A stretch of DNA of 64,000 bases from contig NZ_JAXAFJ010000001.1 in the NCBI RefSeq assembly GCF_033898525.1, forward strand, positions 496,001 through 560,000. The letters run 5' to 3'. Origin of the DNA: Flaviflagellibacter rhizophilus. GTDB taxonomy: Bacteria; Pseudomonadota; Alphaproteobacteria; Rhizobiales; Methylopilaceae. This document shows positions 52,830-60,886 of the stretch, piece after piece; positions within the stretch are counted from its first letter, which is position 1, and each line of letters starts with the position of its first letter. A program made the position numbers and the translations under genes. Below the pieces are notes generated by a model that did no database searches, was not told where the DNA came from, and saw nothing but the letters and a program-made list of their open reading frames with translations.

Positions 52830-53164
52830 CAGGGGCAACACGGCGCGAGTTCGTCGATCAGCGGCACGCACAGATCCGGCCGGCCGCCGCAGCAATCCTT
52901 CAGCATGAAGAGTGTCAGCGCGCGGAAGCGATCGAGATCCGCGCGGTAGATGATGGAGCGGCTGCGGCGCTCGGCGCGGGCCAGACCGGCACGGGACAAA
53001 ACCGCGAGGTGGGAACTCATCGTGTTCTGCGGCACGGCCAGCAGACGAGCCACCTCGCCGGCGGCCAGACCTTCGGGCTCGCACCTGACCAGCAGCTGAA
53101 ACGTGTCCAGCCGCGTCGCCTGCGACAGGGCCGCCAGTCCAAGAAGAGCTCCTTCCTTATCCAT
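52829..53164 (-). CDS. arsR: ArsR-family arsenic-responsive repressor
   Basis: This 111-aa winged-helix repressor begins MDKEGALLGLAALSQATRLDTFQLLVRCEPEGLAAGEVARLLAVPQNTMSSHLAVLSRAGLARAERRSRSIIYRADL. The C-terminus is cysteine-rich (LKDCCGGRPDLC and APCCP), likely As(III) ligands different from the ELCVCDL motif of E. coli ArsR. It heads the arsR-acr3-arsC unit. The start codon sits inside an 11-bp inverted repeat and no clear Shine-Dalgarno is seen, so translation may be leaderless. Confidence 0.93.
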   Translation of the reverse strand: MDKEGALLGLAALSQATRLDTFQLLVRCEPEGLAAGEVARLLAVPQNTMSSHLAVLSRAGLARAERRSRSIIYRADLDRFRALTLFMLKDCCGGRPDLCVPLIDELAPCCP

Positions 53165-53188
53165 ATATCTACGTACCTAGATATATGG
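53161..53188. promoter_or_regulatory. ArsR operator
   Basis: CCATATATCTA and TAGATATATGG form a perfect 11-bp inverted repeat with a six-base spacer (CGTACC). It covers the arsR start codon region and the bases just upstream. AT-rich palindromes at the promoter are the usual target of ArsR dimers. Confidence 0.8.
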
Positions 53189-53313
53189 TAGCAGGTCAAT
53201 AGCTGTTTGTGCCTGACGGGTCAGACGCCTTTGCCCAAGACATCGCAGGGTCGACTTCTGGATGGCTGTGTGGTTCGCTTCGCGAGGATGGCGACTGACC
53301 GGCGGAGACCAGA

Positions 53314-53523
53314 ATGAGCAACGGCCTGAAATCCGGCCTCGGATCACGATGGAAGCTCTTCGCGATCCTCATCTTTGCCGCCGGAATGCTGGTGCTCCAT
53401 GTTGCCGTGGGCGGCCTCCTGACACTCATCGGGCCCGATTACGGGCTCGGCGTCATCACGGGGTGCGTGTTGGCGGGTATCGCTTACTGGATACATCGCC
53501 GGCGGACATCTGCCCTCCGGTAA
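53314..53523 (+). CDS. Small two-helix membrane protein
   Basis: This 69-aa protein starts at ATG 53314 with GGCGGAG six bases upstream. Two hydrophobic helices (WKLFAILIFAAGMLVLHVAVGGLLTLIG and GLGVITGCVLAGIAYWI) are followed by a basic tail (HRRRTSALR). I do not recognise the family. It lies between the divergent ars operon and the aspartase gene, 123 bases before the latter. Coding is supported by the ribosome site and composition only. Confidence 0.55.
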   Translation: MSNGLKSGLGSRWKLFAILIFAAGMLVLHVAVGGLLTLIGPDYGLGVITGCVLAGIAYWIHRRRTSALR

Positions 53524-53646
53524 CCGGGAATCCGCCGCGCTTTTCGGGCGAACGACACGCCGGGCACAAAGCTACATCGAAGACCCTGCGCCCATCGCGG
53601 CGCCTAGCGCGCAAGTGTGGCTCTCGACGTCTGAATGGAGGACTGG

Positions 53647-55197
53647 ATGACGAACACCAATGCTGGGGCGCACCCACCAGAACATCCCCCGGCTGGTGGA
53701 GGCGCCGACCCTCGGCCGGCAAGCGTGCAGGTGGCCAGCAGCGAGATCATCTCACTGGCCGACGTACCGACCCGGACGGAGCATGACCTGCTCGGCGACG
53801 CGGCCATTCCGGCAGATGCGTACTGGGGCGTTCACACGCTCCGCGCGGTCGAGAACTTCCCCATCACCGGCGTGCCCGTCGGGCATTTTCCGGAGCTGGT
53901 GAAGGCCCTGGTTCTCGTGAAGCAGGCGGCGGCGCGCGCCAACGCGCGCCTCGGCAACCTGCCCGCGGACAAGGCCTCGGCCATCGAGAAGGCCTGCGTG
54001 CTGATCGCCGGCGAGCCCCGCCTGCACCGGCAATTCGTGGTGGATGCCGTGCAGGGCGGCGCGGGAACTTCCACGAACATGAACACCAATGAGGTGGTCG
54101 CCAATGTGGCGCTGGAGACGATGGGCCTCCCGCGCGGAAACTATGCGGCGCTGCATCCCAATGACGACGTCAACATGGCGCAGTCCACGAACGACGCCTA
54201 CCCCACTGCCCTGCGGCTTGCCGTGATCTTCGGCACCGAGCCGCTGATCCGCGCGCTGGATGAACTGGCCTATGCGTTCAAGGCGAAGGCCGTCGAGTTC
54301 GGCGATGTGCTGAAGATCGGCCGGACGCAGCTTCAGGACGCTGTGCCCATGACGCTGGGGCAGGAGTTCGACGCCTTCTTCGCCACCATCAAGGAAGACG
54401 TGTCGCGGCTGCGCGAAGTGTCGGCGCTGTTCTGCGAGGTCAATCTCGGGGCGACGGCCATCGGCACGGGCATCAACGCCGATCCGCGCTATGCGGCACT
54501 GGCCATCGAGGAACTGGCGAGGCTCTCGGGCGAACCGCTCGTTCCCGCCTCGAACCTGATCGAGGCCACGTCAGACATGGGCGCCTTCGTCTTGTTCTCG
54601 GGCGTGCTCAAGCGCGTCGCCGTCAAGCTGTCGAAGATCTGCAACGATTTGCGCCTGCTCTCGAGCGGCCCCCGCGCCGGCTTCGGCGAGATCCGGCTTC
54701 CCGCCGTCCAAGCGGGCTCCTCGATCATGCCGGGCAAGGTGAACCCGGTCATACCCGAAGTGGTCAACCAGGTGGCCTTCATGGTCATCGGCCACGACCT
54801 CACCGTCACCCTGTGCGCCGAAGGGGGGCAGCTTCAGCTCAATGCCTTCGAGCCCACCATCGGCTACTGCCTGCTGTCTTCGCTGCGCCACCTCACCGCT
54901 GCCATCACAACGCTGACCACGCGTTGCGTGAACGGCATCGAGGCCGACCGCGAGCGTTGCCTTGCACTGGTGGAGAACTCGGTCGGGCTGGTCACCGCCC
55001 TCGTGCCGCATCTTGGCTACGAAACATGTTCGCGCATCGCCAAGAGGGCGCTTGCGGAAAACCGCCGGGTCGCCGACCTCATTCTCGAAGAGGGGCTGCT
55101 GACACCCGCCGAACTCAGCGAACTCCTGCTGATCGAGGCGATGACGGCGCCTACCCGCATGAGGACGCCGGCGGGGATGAAGCCGATGGGCGCCTGA
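53647..55197 (+). CDS. aspA: Aspartate ammonia-lyase
   Basis: ATG 53647 is chosen because GGAGG lies five bases upstream, giving 516 aa. The ATG 12 bases earlier is possible. Fumarase/aspartase signatures are TRTEHDLLGDAAIPADAYWGVHTLRAVENFPITG, QGGAGTSTNMNTNEVVANVALE, HPNDDVNMAQSTNDAYPTALRLA, KIGRTQLQDAVPMTLGQEF and the superfamily loop GSSIMPGKVNPVIPE. It splits aspartate into fumarate and ammonia. An N-terminal extension of about 35 Pro/Gly/Ala-rich residues is absent from the 478-aa E. coli enzyme. A terminator hairpin follows. Confidence 0.93.
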   Translation: MTNTNAGAHPPEHPPAGGGADPRPASVQVASSEIISLADVPTRTEHDLLGDAAIPADAYWGVHTLRAVENFPITGVPVGHFPELVKALVLVKQAAARANARLGNLPADKASAIEKACVLIAGEPRLHRQFVVDAVQGGAGTSTNMNTNEVVANVALETMGLPRGNYAALHPNDDVNMAQSTNDAYPTALRLAVIFGTEPLIRALDELAYAFKAKAVEFGDVLKIGRTQLQDAVPMTLGQEFDAFFATIKEDVSRLREVSALFCEVNLGATAIGTGINADPRYAALAIEELARLSGEPLVPASNLIEATSDMGAFVLFSGVLKRVAVKLSKICNDLRLLSSGPRAGFGEIRLPAVQAGSSIMPGKVNPVIPEVVNQVAFMVIGHDLTVTLCAEGGQLQLNAFEPTIGYCLLSSLRHLTAAITTLTTRCVNGIEADRERCLALVENSVGLVTALVPHLGYETCSRIAKRALAENRRVADLILEEGLLTPAELSELLLIEAMTAPTRMRTPAGMKPMGA

Positions 55198-55226
55198 GCT
55201 TCCCTGCTCCGCTTCGTGTGCCGCCC

Positions 55227-55258
55227 GGCTCGGCAGCAGAGATGCCGAGCCTAATTCT
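55227..55258 (+). terminator. Terminator of aspA
   Basis: GGCTCGGCA and TGCCGAGCC form a perfect 9-bp stem with a seven-base loop, followed by TAATTCTGTT. It begins 29 bases after the aspA stop and touches the stop of the convergent kinase gene. Confidence 0.65.
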
Positions 55259-56510
55259 GTTCTGTGCGCGCCGGCCGTTCGGAGGCCTCGATGGCTAGGT
55301 CGGAGGGCAGCTTCAGCGTGAAACTTGTTTCGCGCTCGTCGGACGAGACGTCCAGCGAGCCGCCATGCGCCCTCGCGATTTCGGACGCGATGAACAGACC
55401 GAGGCCCAGTCCCTGCATGCTGGCATGCTTGGGCCCCCGGTGAAACGGCTTGAACAAATGGTCGAGGACCTCTGCCGGGATCGGCTGGCCACCATTCGAG
55501 ACCGACAGATGTAAGCCATCGCTCCCCTGCACGGCCCTCACGCGGATCGGCTTGTCCTCGGCACCGTGGGTGATCGCATTGCCGAGCAGGTTGGAGAACA
55601 GCTGCGCCAGGCGCGCGTGATCACCGTCGACCGGATGATCGAGCGCCAGTTCGGCCTCGATGGTCCGGTCGGGCCAGGTCAACCTCAACTCGTCGAGCAC
55701 ATCCGTCAGCGTGGGCTCCAGCAGCTTGCGCTCCCGGGCAAGCGCGATCCCGCCCCCGAGCCGTCCACGCGCGAAATCGAGCAGGTTGTCGATCAAGCCA
55801 CCCATGCGTGCTGCGGAGGCAGCCATCATGCGCAGGATCCTGTCCGACCTTTCATCCTGCGGCTTCCGGCGTAGCAGGTTGATGCCGCTGCTGAAGCCGG
55901 CGAGAGGGTTGCGCAGGTCGTGTCCGAGGACAGCGATGAACTGCTCCCTCAGTTCAGCGGTCGCGTTCGCATCGAGAAGATTGCTTTCGGTCGTCGCGCG
56001 CCTGACGCGCTCGTCCTCCAGATCGTGCTCTGCCTTCAAGAGCTTGAAGCCGGCATCGACATGCATGGCGATCAGCTCTGAAAAGAGCTTGAAGGTGCCG
56101 ACGGCGTTCCCGCTCTTCAAATCCGTGGGCCGGGGATCTATCGCACACAAGGTGCCGAAGAAGCTTCCGTCCGTAAGCGTGACCGGGACCGAGATATAGC
56201 TCTGGAAGCCATAGAGAGCGGGCGTGGGATGACTGCAGTAATCGGGATCTTCCGCGACATTGTCGATGACCACGACGGTGCGATGATCTCGGATTTCGTT
56301 GCAGATGGTGGTGGCGAGTTCGAGTTCGTCACCCGGCTTCAATCCAAAGCTGATCCTGTCCAGCACGTCGCAGGCAACCCACTGCTCCCGGGTCACGCGC
56401 GCAACGGCCGCAAAGCCCATGCCGGTCGTATTGCAGACGATCTCGAGGATCGCGGGAATTGCCGCGATGTTACGGACGACGTCGAGATCCTGGGCGATGT
56501 CTGGCTGCAT
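55251..56510 (-). CDS. GAF-domain sensor histidine kinase
   Basis: This 419-aa cytosolic kinase has a GAF domain (about 20-165: AILEIVCNTTGMGFAAVARVTREQWVACDVLDRISFGL, DNVAEDPDYCSHPTPALYGFQSYISVPVTLTDGSFFGTLCAIDP), a HisKA domain with phospho-acceptor in FIAVLGHDLRNPLAGFSSGINLL, and HATPase motifs LFSNLLGNAITHG, FKPFHRG and GLGLGLFIASEIARAHGGSL. The WVACDV cysteine and DYCSH motif occur in GAF domains of this kind, which sense small molecules or redox state. No response regulator is adjacent, so the partner is unknown. It converges on aspA. Confidence 0.9.
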   Translation of the reverse strand: MQPDIAQDLDVVRNIAAIPAILEIVCNTTGMGFAAVARVTREQWVACDVLDRISFGLKPGDELELATTICNEIRDHRTVVVIDNVAEDPDYCSHPTPALYGFQSYISVPVTLTDGSFFGTLCAIDPRPTDLKSGNAVGTFKLFSELIAMHVDAGFKLLKAEHDLEDERVRRATTESNLLDANATAELREQFIAVLGHDLRNPLAGFSSGINLLRRKPQDERSDRILRMMAASAARMGGLIDNLLDFARGRLGGGIALARERKLLEPTLTDVLDELRLTWPDRTIEAELALDHPVDGDHARLAQLFSNLLGNAITHGAEDKPIRVRAVQGSDGLHLSVSNGGQPIPAEVLDHLFKPFHRGPKHASMQGLGLGLFIASEIARAHGGSLDVSSDERETSFTLKLPSDLAIEASERPARTEQN

Positions 56511-57061
56511 TCAGGCATTCCTAGCAGGCAGATCCCGCTTCCGGAACAAGCTTTCCCGACGGGTCGATCACACGGATTCCATCCGCAGTTCATCGGCAAC
56601 GACGATGTGGATGCCACCATCCTCGTCGCTCCCGTGGTCGCTCTGGATTCGCACACGTCGCGCGAGACTGCACAGCGCAAGGTGCCCCGAATTCAGGCTT
56701 CTTGGCTGCCCGGCCCAGATGTGAAGGTTCTTCAAGAACTTCGGGAACCGTCTGGCTGTCTACAGGTTATTGCTTCGACGGTGCCGGATAGGGCCTGCCA
56801 CTAGGCGGTGCGCTCACCCCGGAAGCACTTGGAAATAGCCGCTCTAACCGTGAGCATTACAGAGCGGCGGCATACTTCCGGCACCTATCGCTTCCTCATC
56901 ATTCGATCTGCAGCCATCAAGACTTTGTGGTCCCGGCGCATCTGCGATCATTCGCCAGATAATCTATAAGGCTGCGCCGCGCGGTTCTGTTAACCCACAG
57001 AGATTGACGGGCGTGGACCTTCGTTTGCGCAACCGAGAACGATCTCGCGCATTACCGTTCG
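56511..57061. other. Intergenic region without convincing gene
   Basis: In these 551 bases between the divergent kinase and photolyase genes I see no frame with recognisable protein features. A perfect 8-bp hairpin (GCCGCTCT at 56838-56845, AGAGCGGC at 56861-56868) has a 15-base loop and no T-tract. Open frames in the left part seem to be extensions of the antisense frame of the kinase. Confidence 0.4.
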
Positions 57062-58441
57062 ATGAGCAGCACACGTCCGCCGAGCATTGTCTGGTTCAGG
57101 CAGGACCTGCGCATCGCAGATCAGGCGGCCTTTGCACGGGCCGCTGCCGACGGCCCGCTCGTCGCCGTCTACGTGCTGGACGATGAAAGCCCCGGTGACT
57201 GGCGGATCGGCGGGGCCCAGCGCTGGTGGCTGCATCATTCCCTTGCCTCGTTGTCCGCCTCGCTGAAGGCACTCGGTGGCCGCCTCGTATTGCGACGTGG
57301 CAGAGCCGCGGACGAACTCTTCCGACTGGCGCAGGAGGTCGGCGCCGCCCGGGTGCACTGCCTTGCCCATTACGAACCGTGGTGGCGCGCCGCAGAAGCC
57401 GAACTCGGGGAGCGGCTTGAACTTGTTCGGCATCAGGGCCGCTTGCTTGCCGACCCTGCAAGGGTGCGCACCGGCTCCGGAACACCGTTCCGCGTCTTCG
57501 CCCCGTTCTGGCGTGCCTTGCAGGCCATCATGCCGCCGGCACCACCCCTTCCGGCCCCCGCGGAGGTCTTGTGGCACCGGCAGGATCTCGCGGGAGACGA
57601 TCTACGGGACTGGGATCTCCTGCCCACGAAGCCGGATTGGGCCACCGGCTTCAGGGAATGGGCGCCGGGCGAGGATGGGGCGCGATCCGCGCTCCACGTA
57701 TTCGAAACGGGCATTGAGGATTATGGCGAGCGGCGTAACCTGCCGTCGACCGCCGGCACGTCACGTTTGTCGCCGCATCTGCATTTCGGCGAGATTTCCC
57801 CTTCGACGGTCTGGCACACGCTCGCCGAGGAACGGGGAGCGGGGCCATACCTCCGGGAACTGGCCTGGCGGGACTTCTGCTCGGCCCTCATCCTGCAATT
57901 CCCTGATTACGCAGACGCGGATGGACGCGCGACTTTGGAAGGCCTGCCCTGGCGGGATGGTCCCGAGGCGCAGGCCGACTTCATCGCCTGGACACGAGGC
58001 CGCACGGGCTATCCCATCGTCGACGCCGGCATGCGGCAGCTCTGGCACACCGGGTGGATGCACAATCGCGTGCGGATGATCACCGCGAGCTTCCTGGTCA
58101 AGCACCTCTTGATCGACTGGCGTCGCGGCCAAAGATGGTTCTGGGACTGCCTCGTCGACGCCGATTTCAGCCACAACAGCGTCAACTGGCAGTGGGTCGC
58201 CGGCACCGGCGTGGATTCCGCGCCGTTCTACCGGATCATGGCGCCACTCACGCAGTCCGCCAAGTTCAACGCGGCTGGCTATATCCGGCATTGGGTTCCC
58301 GAACTGGCGGAATTGGGGGACGATCAGATCCATGATCCGCATGGCACCCGCGCGGCACCGGCGGACTATCCCGCGGCATTGATCGGCCATCGTGAAGCGC
58401 GGGAGCGCGCACTGGCGGCCTCTGCAAGCACGCGCCGATAG
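57062..58441 (+). CDS. phrB: Deoxyribodipyrimidine photolyase
   Basis: This 459-aa enzyme shows the photolyase N-terminal domain (SIVWFRQDLRIADQAAFARAAADGPLVAVYVLDD) and the FAD-binding domain with TSRLSPHLHFGEISPSTVWH, YLRELAWRDFCSALI, TGYPIVDAGMRQLWHTGWMHNRVRMITASFLVKHLLIDWRRGQRWFWDCLVDADFSHNSVNWQWVAGTGVDSAPFYRI. It repairs cyclobutane pyrimidine dimers using blue light. The motif set is that of class I CPD photolyases. It heads an operon with two small genes, the first 11 bases downstream. Confidence 0.95.
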   Translation: MSSTRPPSIVWFRQDLRIADQAAFARAAADGPLVAVYVLDDESPGDWRIGGAQRWWLHHSLASLSASLKALGGRLVLRRGRAADELFRLAQEVGAARVHCLAHYEPWWRAAEAELGERLELVRHQGRLLADPARVRTGSGTPFRVFAPFWRALQAIMPPAPPLPAPAEVLWHRQDLAGDDLRDWDLLPTKPDWATGFREWAPGEDGARSALHVFETGIEDYGERRNLPSTAGTSRLSPHLHFGEISPSTVWHTLAEERGAGPYLRELAWRDFCSALILQFPDYADADGRATLEGLPWRDGPEAQADFIAWTRGRTGYPIVDAGMRQLWHTGWMHNRVRMITASFLVKHLLIDWRRGQRWFWDCLVDADFSHNSVNWQWVAGTGVDSAPFYRIMAPLTQSAKFNAAGYIRHWVPELAELGDDQIHDPHGTRAAPADYPAALIGHREARERALAASASTRR

Positions 58442-58452
58442 CGGCGACGGTC

Positions 58453-58620
58453 ATGGCCAAGCATCGCGCGAAAGCCGACCTGCCTTCCAAGCCATGCGAA
58501 TGCTGCGGCCGGCCCATGGTGTGGCGCAAGAGCTGGCGCAGCAACTGGGAGCAGGTCCGTTATTGCTCGGACAAATGCCGAATGCGGAAGACGGCGGCAC
58601 CTGCAGGGGCGCAGCGATGA
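58453..58620 (+). CDS. DUF2256 zinc-ribbon protein
   Basis: This 55-aa protein begins at ATG 58453 and has PSKPCECCGRPMVWRKSWRSNWEQVRYCSDKCR, the DUF2256 signature with two CxxC-like pairs (CECC, CSDKC) likely to bind zinc. DUF2256 genes are often found next to photolyase/cryptochrome genes, and here it lies 11 bases after the photolyase stop. Its stop overlaps the ATG of the next gene (ATGA). Function is unknown. A role with DNA repair or light response is only suggested by position. Confidence 0.85.
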   Translation: MAKHRAKADLPSKPCECCGRPMVWRKSWRSNWEQVRYCSDKCRMRKTAAPAGAQR

Positions 58621-58967
58621 AGTATCCGGTGACCCCGGATGGCCGCTACTTTGTCGTGCGCGGGCGCCTGTGGCGCATGTCCGATCCCGGATTGGGCGAG
58701 GAACGGCGCGGGCAGTTGGTCGGTGAGCTGATGGAGGCCAGGCGAGCCGTTCGCCATGCCAAGGCCGCCGATGACGCCGCACTGCTCTCGGAAGCCCGAG
58801 CGGCGGTCGATCGGGCCAAGACGGCGCTGGGCGAGAGGGGCCCCACCTGGTGGAACGACGGCTCCGCCGACCTCAATCGCAGCATGGTCCTCAAGACCAT
58901 TTATGCCGGCTGGTACAAGGCACAGGCCGAAAACTCAGCCTGCGAAACGCCAGAGCACACCTGCTGA
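58617..58967 (+). CDS. Conserved hypothetical protein of the photolyase operon
   Basis: This 116-aa protein starts at ATG 58617 overlapping the DUF2256 stop. It reads MKYPVTPDGRYFVVRGRLWRMSDPGLGEERRGQLV, then a helical Ala-rich stretch (RRAVRHAKAADDAALLSEARAAVDRAKTALGERGP) and WWNDGSADLNRSMVLKTIYAGWY. Similar proteins occur in many proteobacteria, sometimes mislabelled as Tol biopolymer transport proteins. Nothing in it supports transport. It is soluble, and the overlap indicates coupled translation with DUF2256. Function unknown. Confidence 0.8.
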   Translation: MKYPVTPDGRYFVVRGRLWRMSDPGLGEERRGQLVGELMEARRAVRHAKAADDAALLSEARAAVDRAKTALGERGPTWWNDGSADLNRSMVLKTIYAGWYKAQAENSACETPEHTC

Positions 58968-59204
58968 CCAGAGCGCGACTTGGCCGCACGGGATGTCTCG
59001 TCCTAGGGGCCGGGCAAGGCCGCGACAGTTCTTGAGGGATATCAGGTTGCAGGCGATCGGCCGGAAAACAGCCAGGATCGACAAGAACCCGCACAAGCTG
59101 CACGTCCGCAATCGTACTCGTTAACGGTCCGCCAAAATCGAGGGGTGCATTGGACAACGTCAGGCGATATACAACCCCCGTTCTATCTTGGGTTGAGCAC
59201 TCCG

Positions 59205-59300
59205 ATGCACCCTAACCTCCTGATCGTTCTCTGGGCGTCCGCGCTTTTGGTGCTGGGTCTGATCTGGCTGGCCACGGCCGTACGCGAGCCGAACGACTAG
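59205..59300 (+). CDS. Possible 31-aa single-helix membrane peptide
   Basis: ATG 59205 opens a 31-codon frame with one hydrophobic helix (LLIVLWASALLVLGLIWLATAV) and polar end REPND. Its composition is typical of small membrane peptides, but the ribosome site is weak and there is no family match I know. It could be chance. Confidence 0.3.
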   Translation: MHPNLLIVLWASALLVLGLIWLATAVREPND

Positions 59301-59360
59301 TGCGATCGGTCGGGCTGACAAACGGTGTCACGGCGTCGACGTCCGCAATGTCCGGTCCGT

Positions 59361-59492
59361 TCAGTTGCCGAAGGCCAGGAAACCAGCGGCCGCCAGCGTG
59401 GTGATCCACAAGGCGGCAAGACCCAGAACCATTACCCTGGACCAAATGCGCTCGCGGCCCGGACCTTGCTCAGTCTCAGGTTCCGGTTTCAT
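59361..59492 (-). CDS. Small single-helix membrane protein overlapping the anti-sigma gene end
   Basis: ATG 59492 opens a 43-codon frame reading MKPEPETEQGPGRERIWSR, then one hydrophobic helix VMVLGLAALWITTLAAAGFLAFG. It overlaps the last 17 bases of the anti-sigma gene on the same strand, with GAGAG before the ATG, which suggests coupled translation. The acidic head, an arginine cluster and one helix fit a small inner-membrane partner of the anti-sigma factor. This is inference and no family is recognised. Confidence 0.5.
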   Translation of the reverse strand: MKPEPETEQGPGRERIWSRVMVLGLAALWITTLAAAGFLAFGN

Positions 59493-60240
59493 GGCTCTCG
59501 CGAAGGCGGGTCAGGACACGCTGTTCGTCCTGCCCGGTAAGCCGTGCGCCCGCCTCGTTGTGCTGGAAGAAGGAATCCGCAGGATGACTTCCGGACGATG
59601 GCGTGAAAGCATCGGTCGGGCCGCCCGCAACGCGGCTTGCCAGCAGAACCCGCCATGGGCGGCCCGGCGAAGCGCAGGTCACGGCTTCCGTGTTGGCCTC
59701 CGGGCTTTCCAGATTGACCTCCCGGCACACGCCACCGCCCTTCATCTCGACGGTGGACATCACCCGTAGTCGGCCCTGCTGGAGTTCCGCCGTGTCGCCG
59801 GAGGTCAGCTGGTACATCAGCGCCGAGGCCTCACCGGATTCGAGCGTTGCGAAGGGCCCGCTGACCTGAGGCCGCCATGGCTGCAGGACCACCAGCAGTG
59901 CAAGGGCACCGACGAAGGCGCCGACAGGCGCCCAGCCCAGGCCGCGGAGCCAGGCCCGCCACGGCTCGCCCTTCGGCCGCGCGGGTGGCGCCTTGGCAAT
60001 CGGCCTTGCATCGCGGCCACGCGCCCGCGCAGCAAACGCAAGATCTTCATCGACCGGCCCCAGCCCTTCGATGGCGTAGACGGCCCGCACCAGCCGCCGG
60101 CTGCGCAAGAACACGACGAGGCGTCCCACAAGCGCTGCGTCCGTCATCATCGCGGCTTCGAGAGCGTGTGCGACCGATGCGTCCAGTTCACCATCGGCGT
60201 AGGCCATCAGGACTTCATCGCTCGGAATGAACTCATTCAT
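59476..60240 (-). CDS. Membrane anti-sigma factor
   Basis: ATG 60240 (MNEFIPSDEVLMAYADGELDASVAHALEAAMMTDAALVGRLVVF) gives about 254 aa. A TTG nine bases upstream is the alternative. The N-terminal helical domain is of the sigma-binding kind, followed by a helix GWAPVGAFVGALALLVVL (about 105-123) and a periplasmic domain (ALMYQLTSGDTAELQQGRLRVMSTV, CREVNLESPEANTEAVTCASPGRPWRVLLASR). It lacks the HxxxCxxC zinc motif of ZAS-type anti-sigma factors. It lies 27 bases after the ECF sigma gene. Two periplasmic cysteines could form a disulfide. Confidence 0.8.
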   Translation of the reverse strand: MNEFIPSDEVLMAYADGELDASVAHALEAAMMTDAALVGRLVVFLRSRRLVRAVYAIEGLGPVDEDLAFAARARGRDARPIAKAPPARPKGEPWRAWLRGLGWAPVGAFVGALALLVVLQPWRPQVSGPFATLESGEASALMYQLTSGDTAELQQGRLRVMSTVEMKGGGVCREVNLESPEANTEAVTCASPGRPWRVLLASRVAGGPTDAFTPSSGSHPADSFFQHNEAGARLTGQDEQRVLTRLRESHETGT

Positions 60241-60267
60241 CTGGCCCAACCCCTTCCGCCCTCGTCA

Positions 60268-60753
60268 TCATGCCGCCTCTACCGCGCTGTTCAACCTTTT
60301 GCGCGCCCTTGCCAGCCGGCTCATCACCGTTCCGATCGGCACCCCCAGGACCTGGGCCGCCTCTCCATAGGAAAAGTCCTCTACGCAGACGAGAAGCAGA
60401 ACCTCCCGCTGCTCGGCCGGGAGCGCGTCGATCGCCTTGCGAACATCGTCGAGGATCAGCTTGTCCATCGCGCGCTTCTCGCCCCATTCGCCGACAAGGT
60501 CGGTTCGCTCGTCCACGGGCTCGGGATAGCCCTCCGTCCTGCTGCGCCTTGCCCAGTCGATCCACTGATTGCGCAGGATGCGAAAGGCCCAGGCGTCGAA
60601 GCGAGTCCCCGGCACCCAGTCTTCGGCGTGAGCCCACACGCGCTCGCAGGTCGCCTGAACCAGATCATCGGCCGTGGCCGCGGAGCCGGTAAGGGTTCTC
60701 GCAAGCCGCCGAAGCCTCGGCAGCAGGGCTAAAAGTTCCGGTTCAACGCTCAT
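60268..60753 (-). CDS. ECF-family RNA polymerase sigma factor
   Basis: This 161-aa sigma factor has region 2 (LPRLRRLARTLTGSAATADDLVQATCERVWAHAEDWVPGTRFDAWAFRILRNQWIDWAR) and region 4 (AIDALPAEQREVLLLVCVEDFSYGEAAQVLGVPIGTVMSRLARARKRL). It lacks regions 1 and 3, as expected. It heads the unit with the anti-sigma and small membrane gene, and is divergent from a secreted subtilase. Sequences like GGAAY-N16/18-CGTT lie on both strands in the 106-133 base gap, suggesting autoregulation and control of the protease. Confidence 0.92.
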   Translation of the reverse strand: MSVEPELLALLPRLRRLARTLTGSAATADDLVQATCERVWAHAEDWVPGTRFDAWAFRILRNQWIDWARRSRTEGYPEPVDERTDLVGEWGEKRAMDKLILDDVRKAIDALPAEQREVLLLVCVEDFSYGEAAQVLGVPIGTVMSRLARARKRLNSAVEAA

Positions 60754-60777
60754 CGTGATCTCGGCCGATGCCTAGTG

Positions 60778-60802
60778 AACGGAGGACAAAGCGCATTATT
60801 CC
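60778..60802 (-). promoter_or_regulatory. Candidate ECF promoter for the sigma gene
   Basis: On the minus strand GGAAT (60802-60798) and CGTT (60781-60778) are separated by 16 bases, close to the GGAAC-N16/17-CGTT form of alphaproteobacterial ECF promoters. It would start transcription about 20 bases before the sigma ATG. Confidence 0.45.
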
Positions 60803-60822
60803 GTCACGCGCACGATTTTTTT

Positions 60823-60849
60823 GGAACCTCTCTAGACTGACTGAGCGTT
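60823..60849 (+). promoter_or_regulatory. Candidate ECF promoter for the subtilase gene
   Basis: GGAAC (60823-60827), preceded by a T-run, and CGTT (60846-60849) are separated by 18 bases, one longer than the usual ECF spacing. It would start a transcript near 60857, upstream of the ATG at 60887. Confidence 0.45.
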
Positions 60850-60886
60850 ACAATGCGGCGTGCAGTCGCCAAAGGTCGTCCTCATT

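Noticed and set aside
56520..56804. Possible small plus-strand gene before the photolyase
   Set aside because: The frame continues from the antisense of the kinase gene, has no start with a ribosome site and no recognisable motif.
58994..59124. 43-codon basic frame resembling a small ribosomal protein
   Set aside because: The sequence does not match L34, L36 or other small ribosomal proteins and has no ribosome site.
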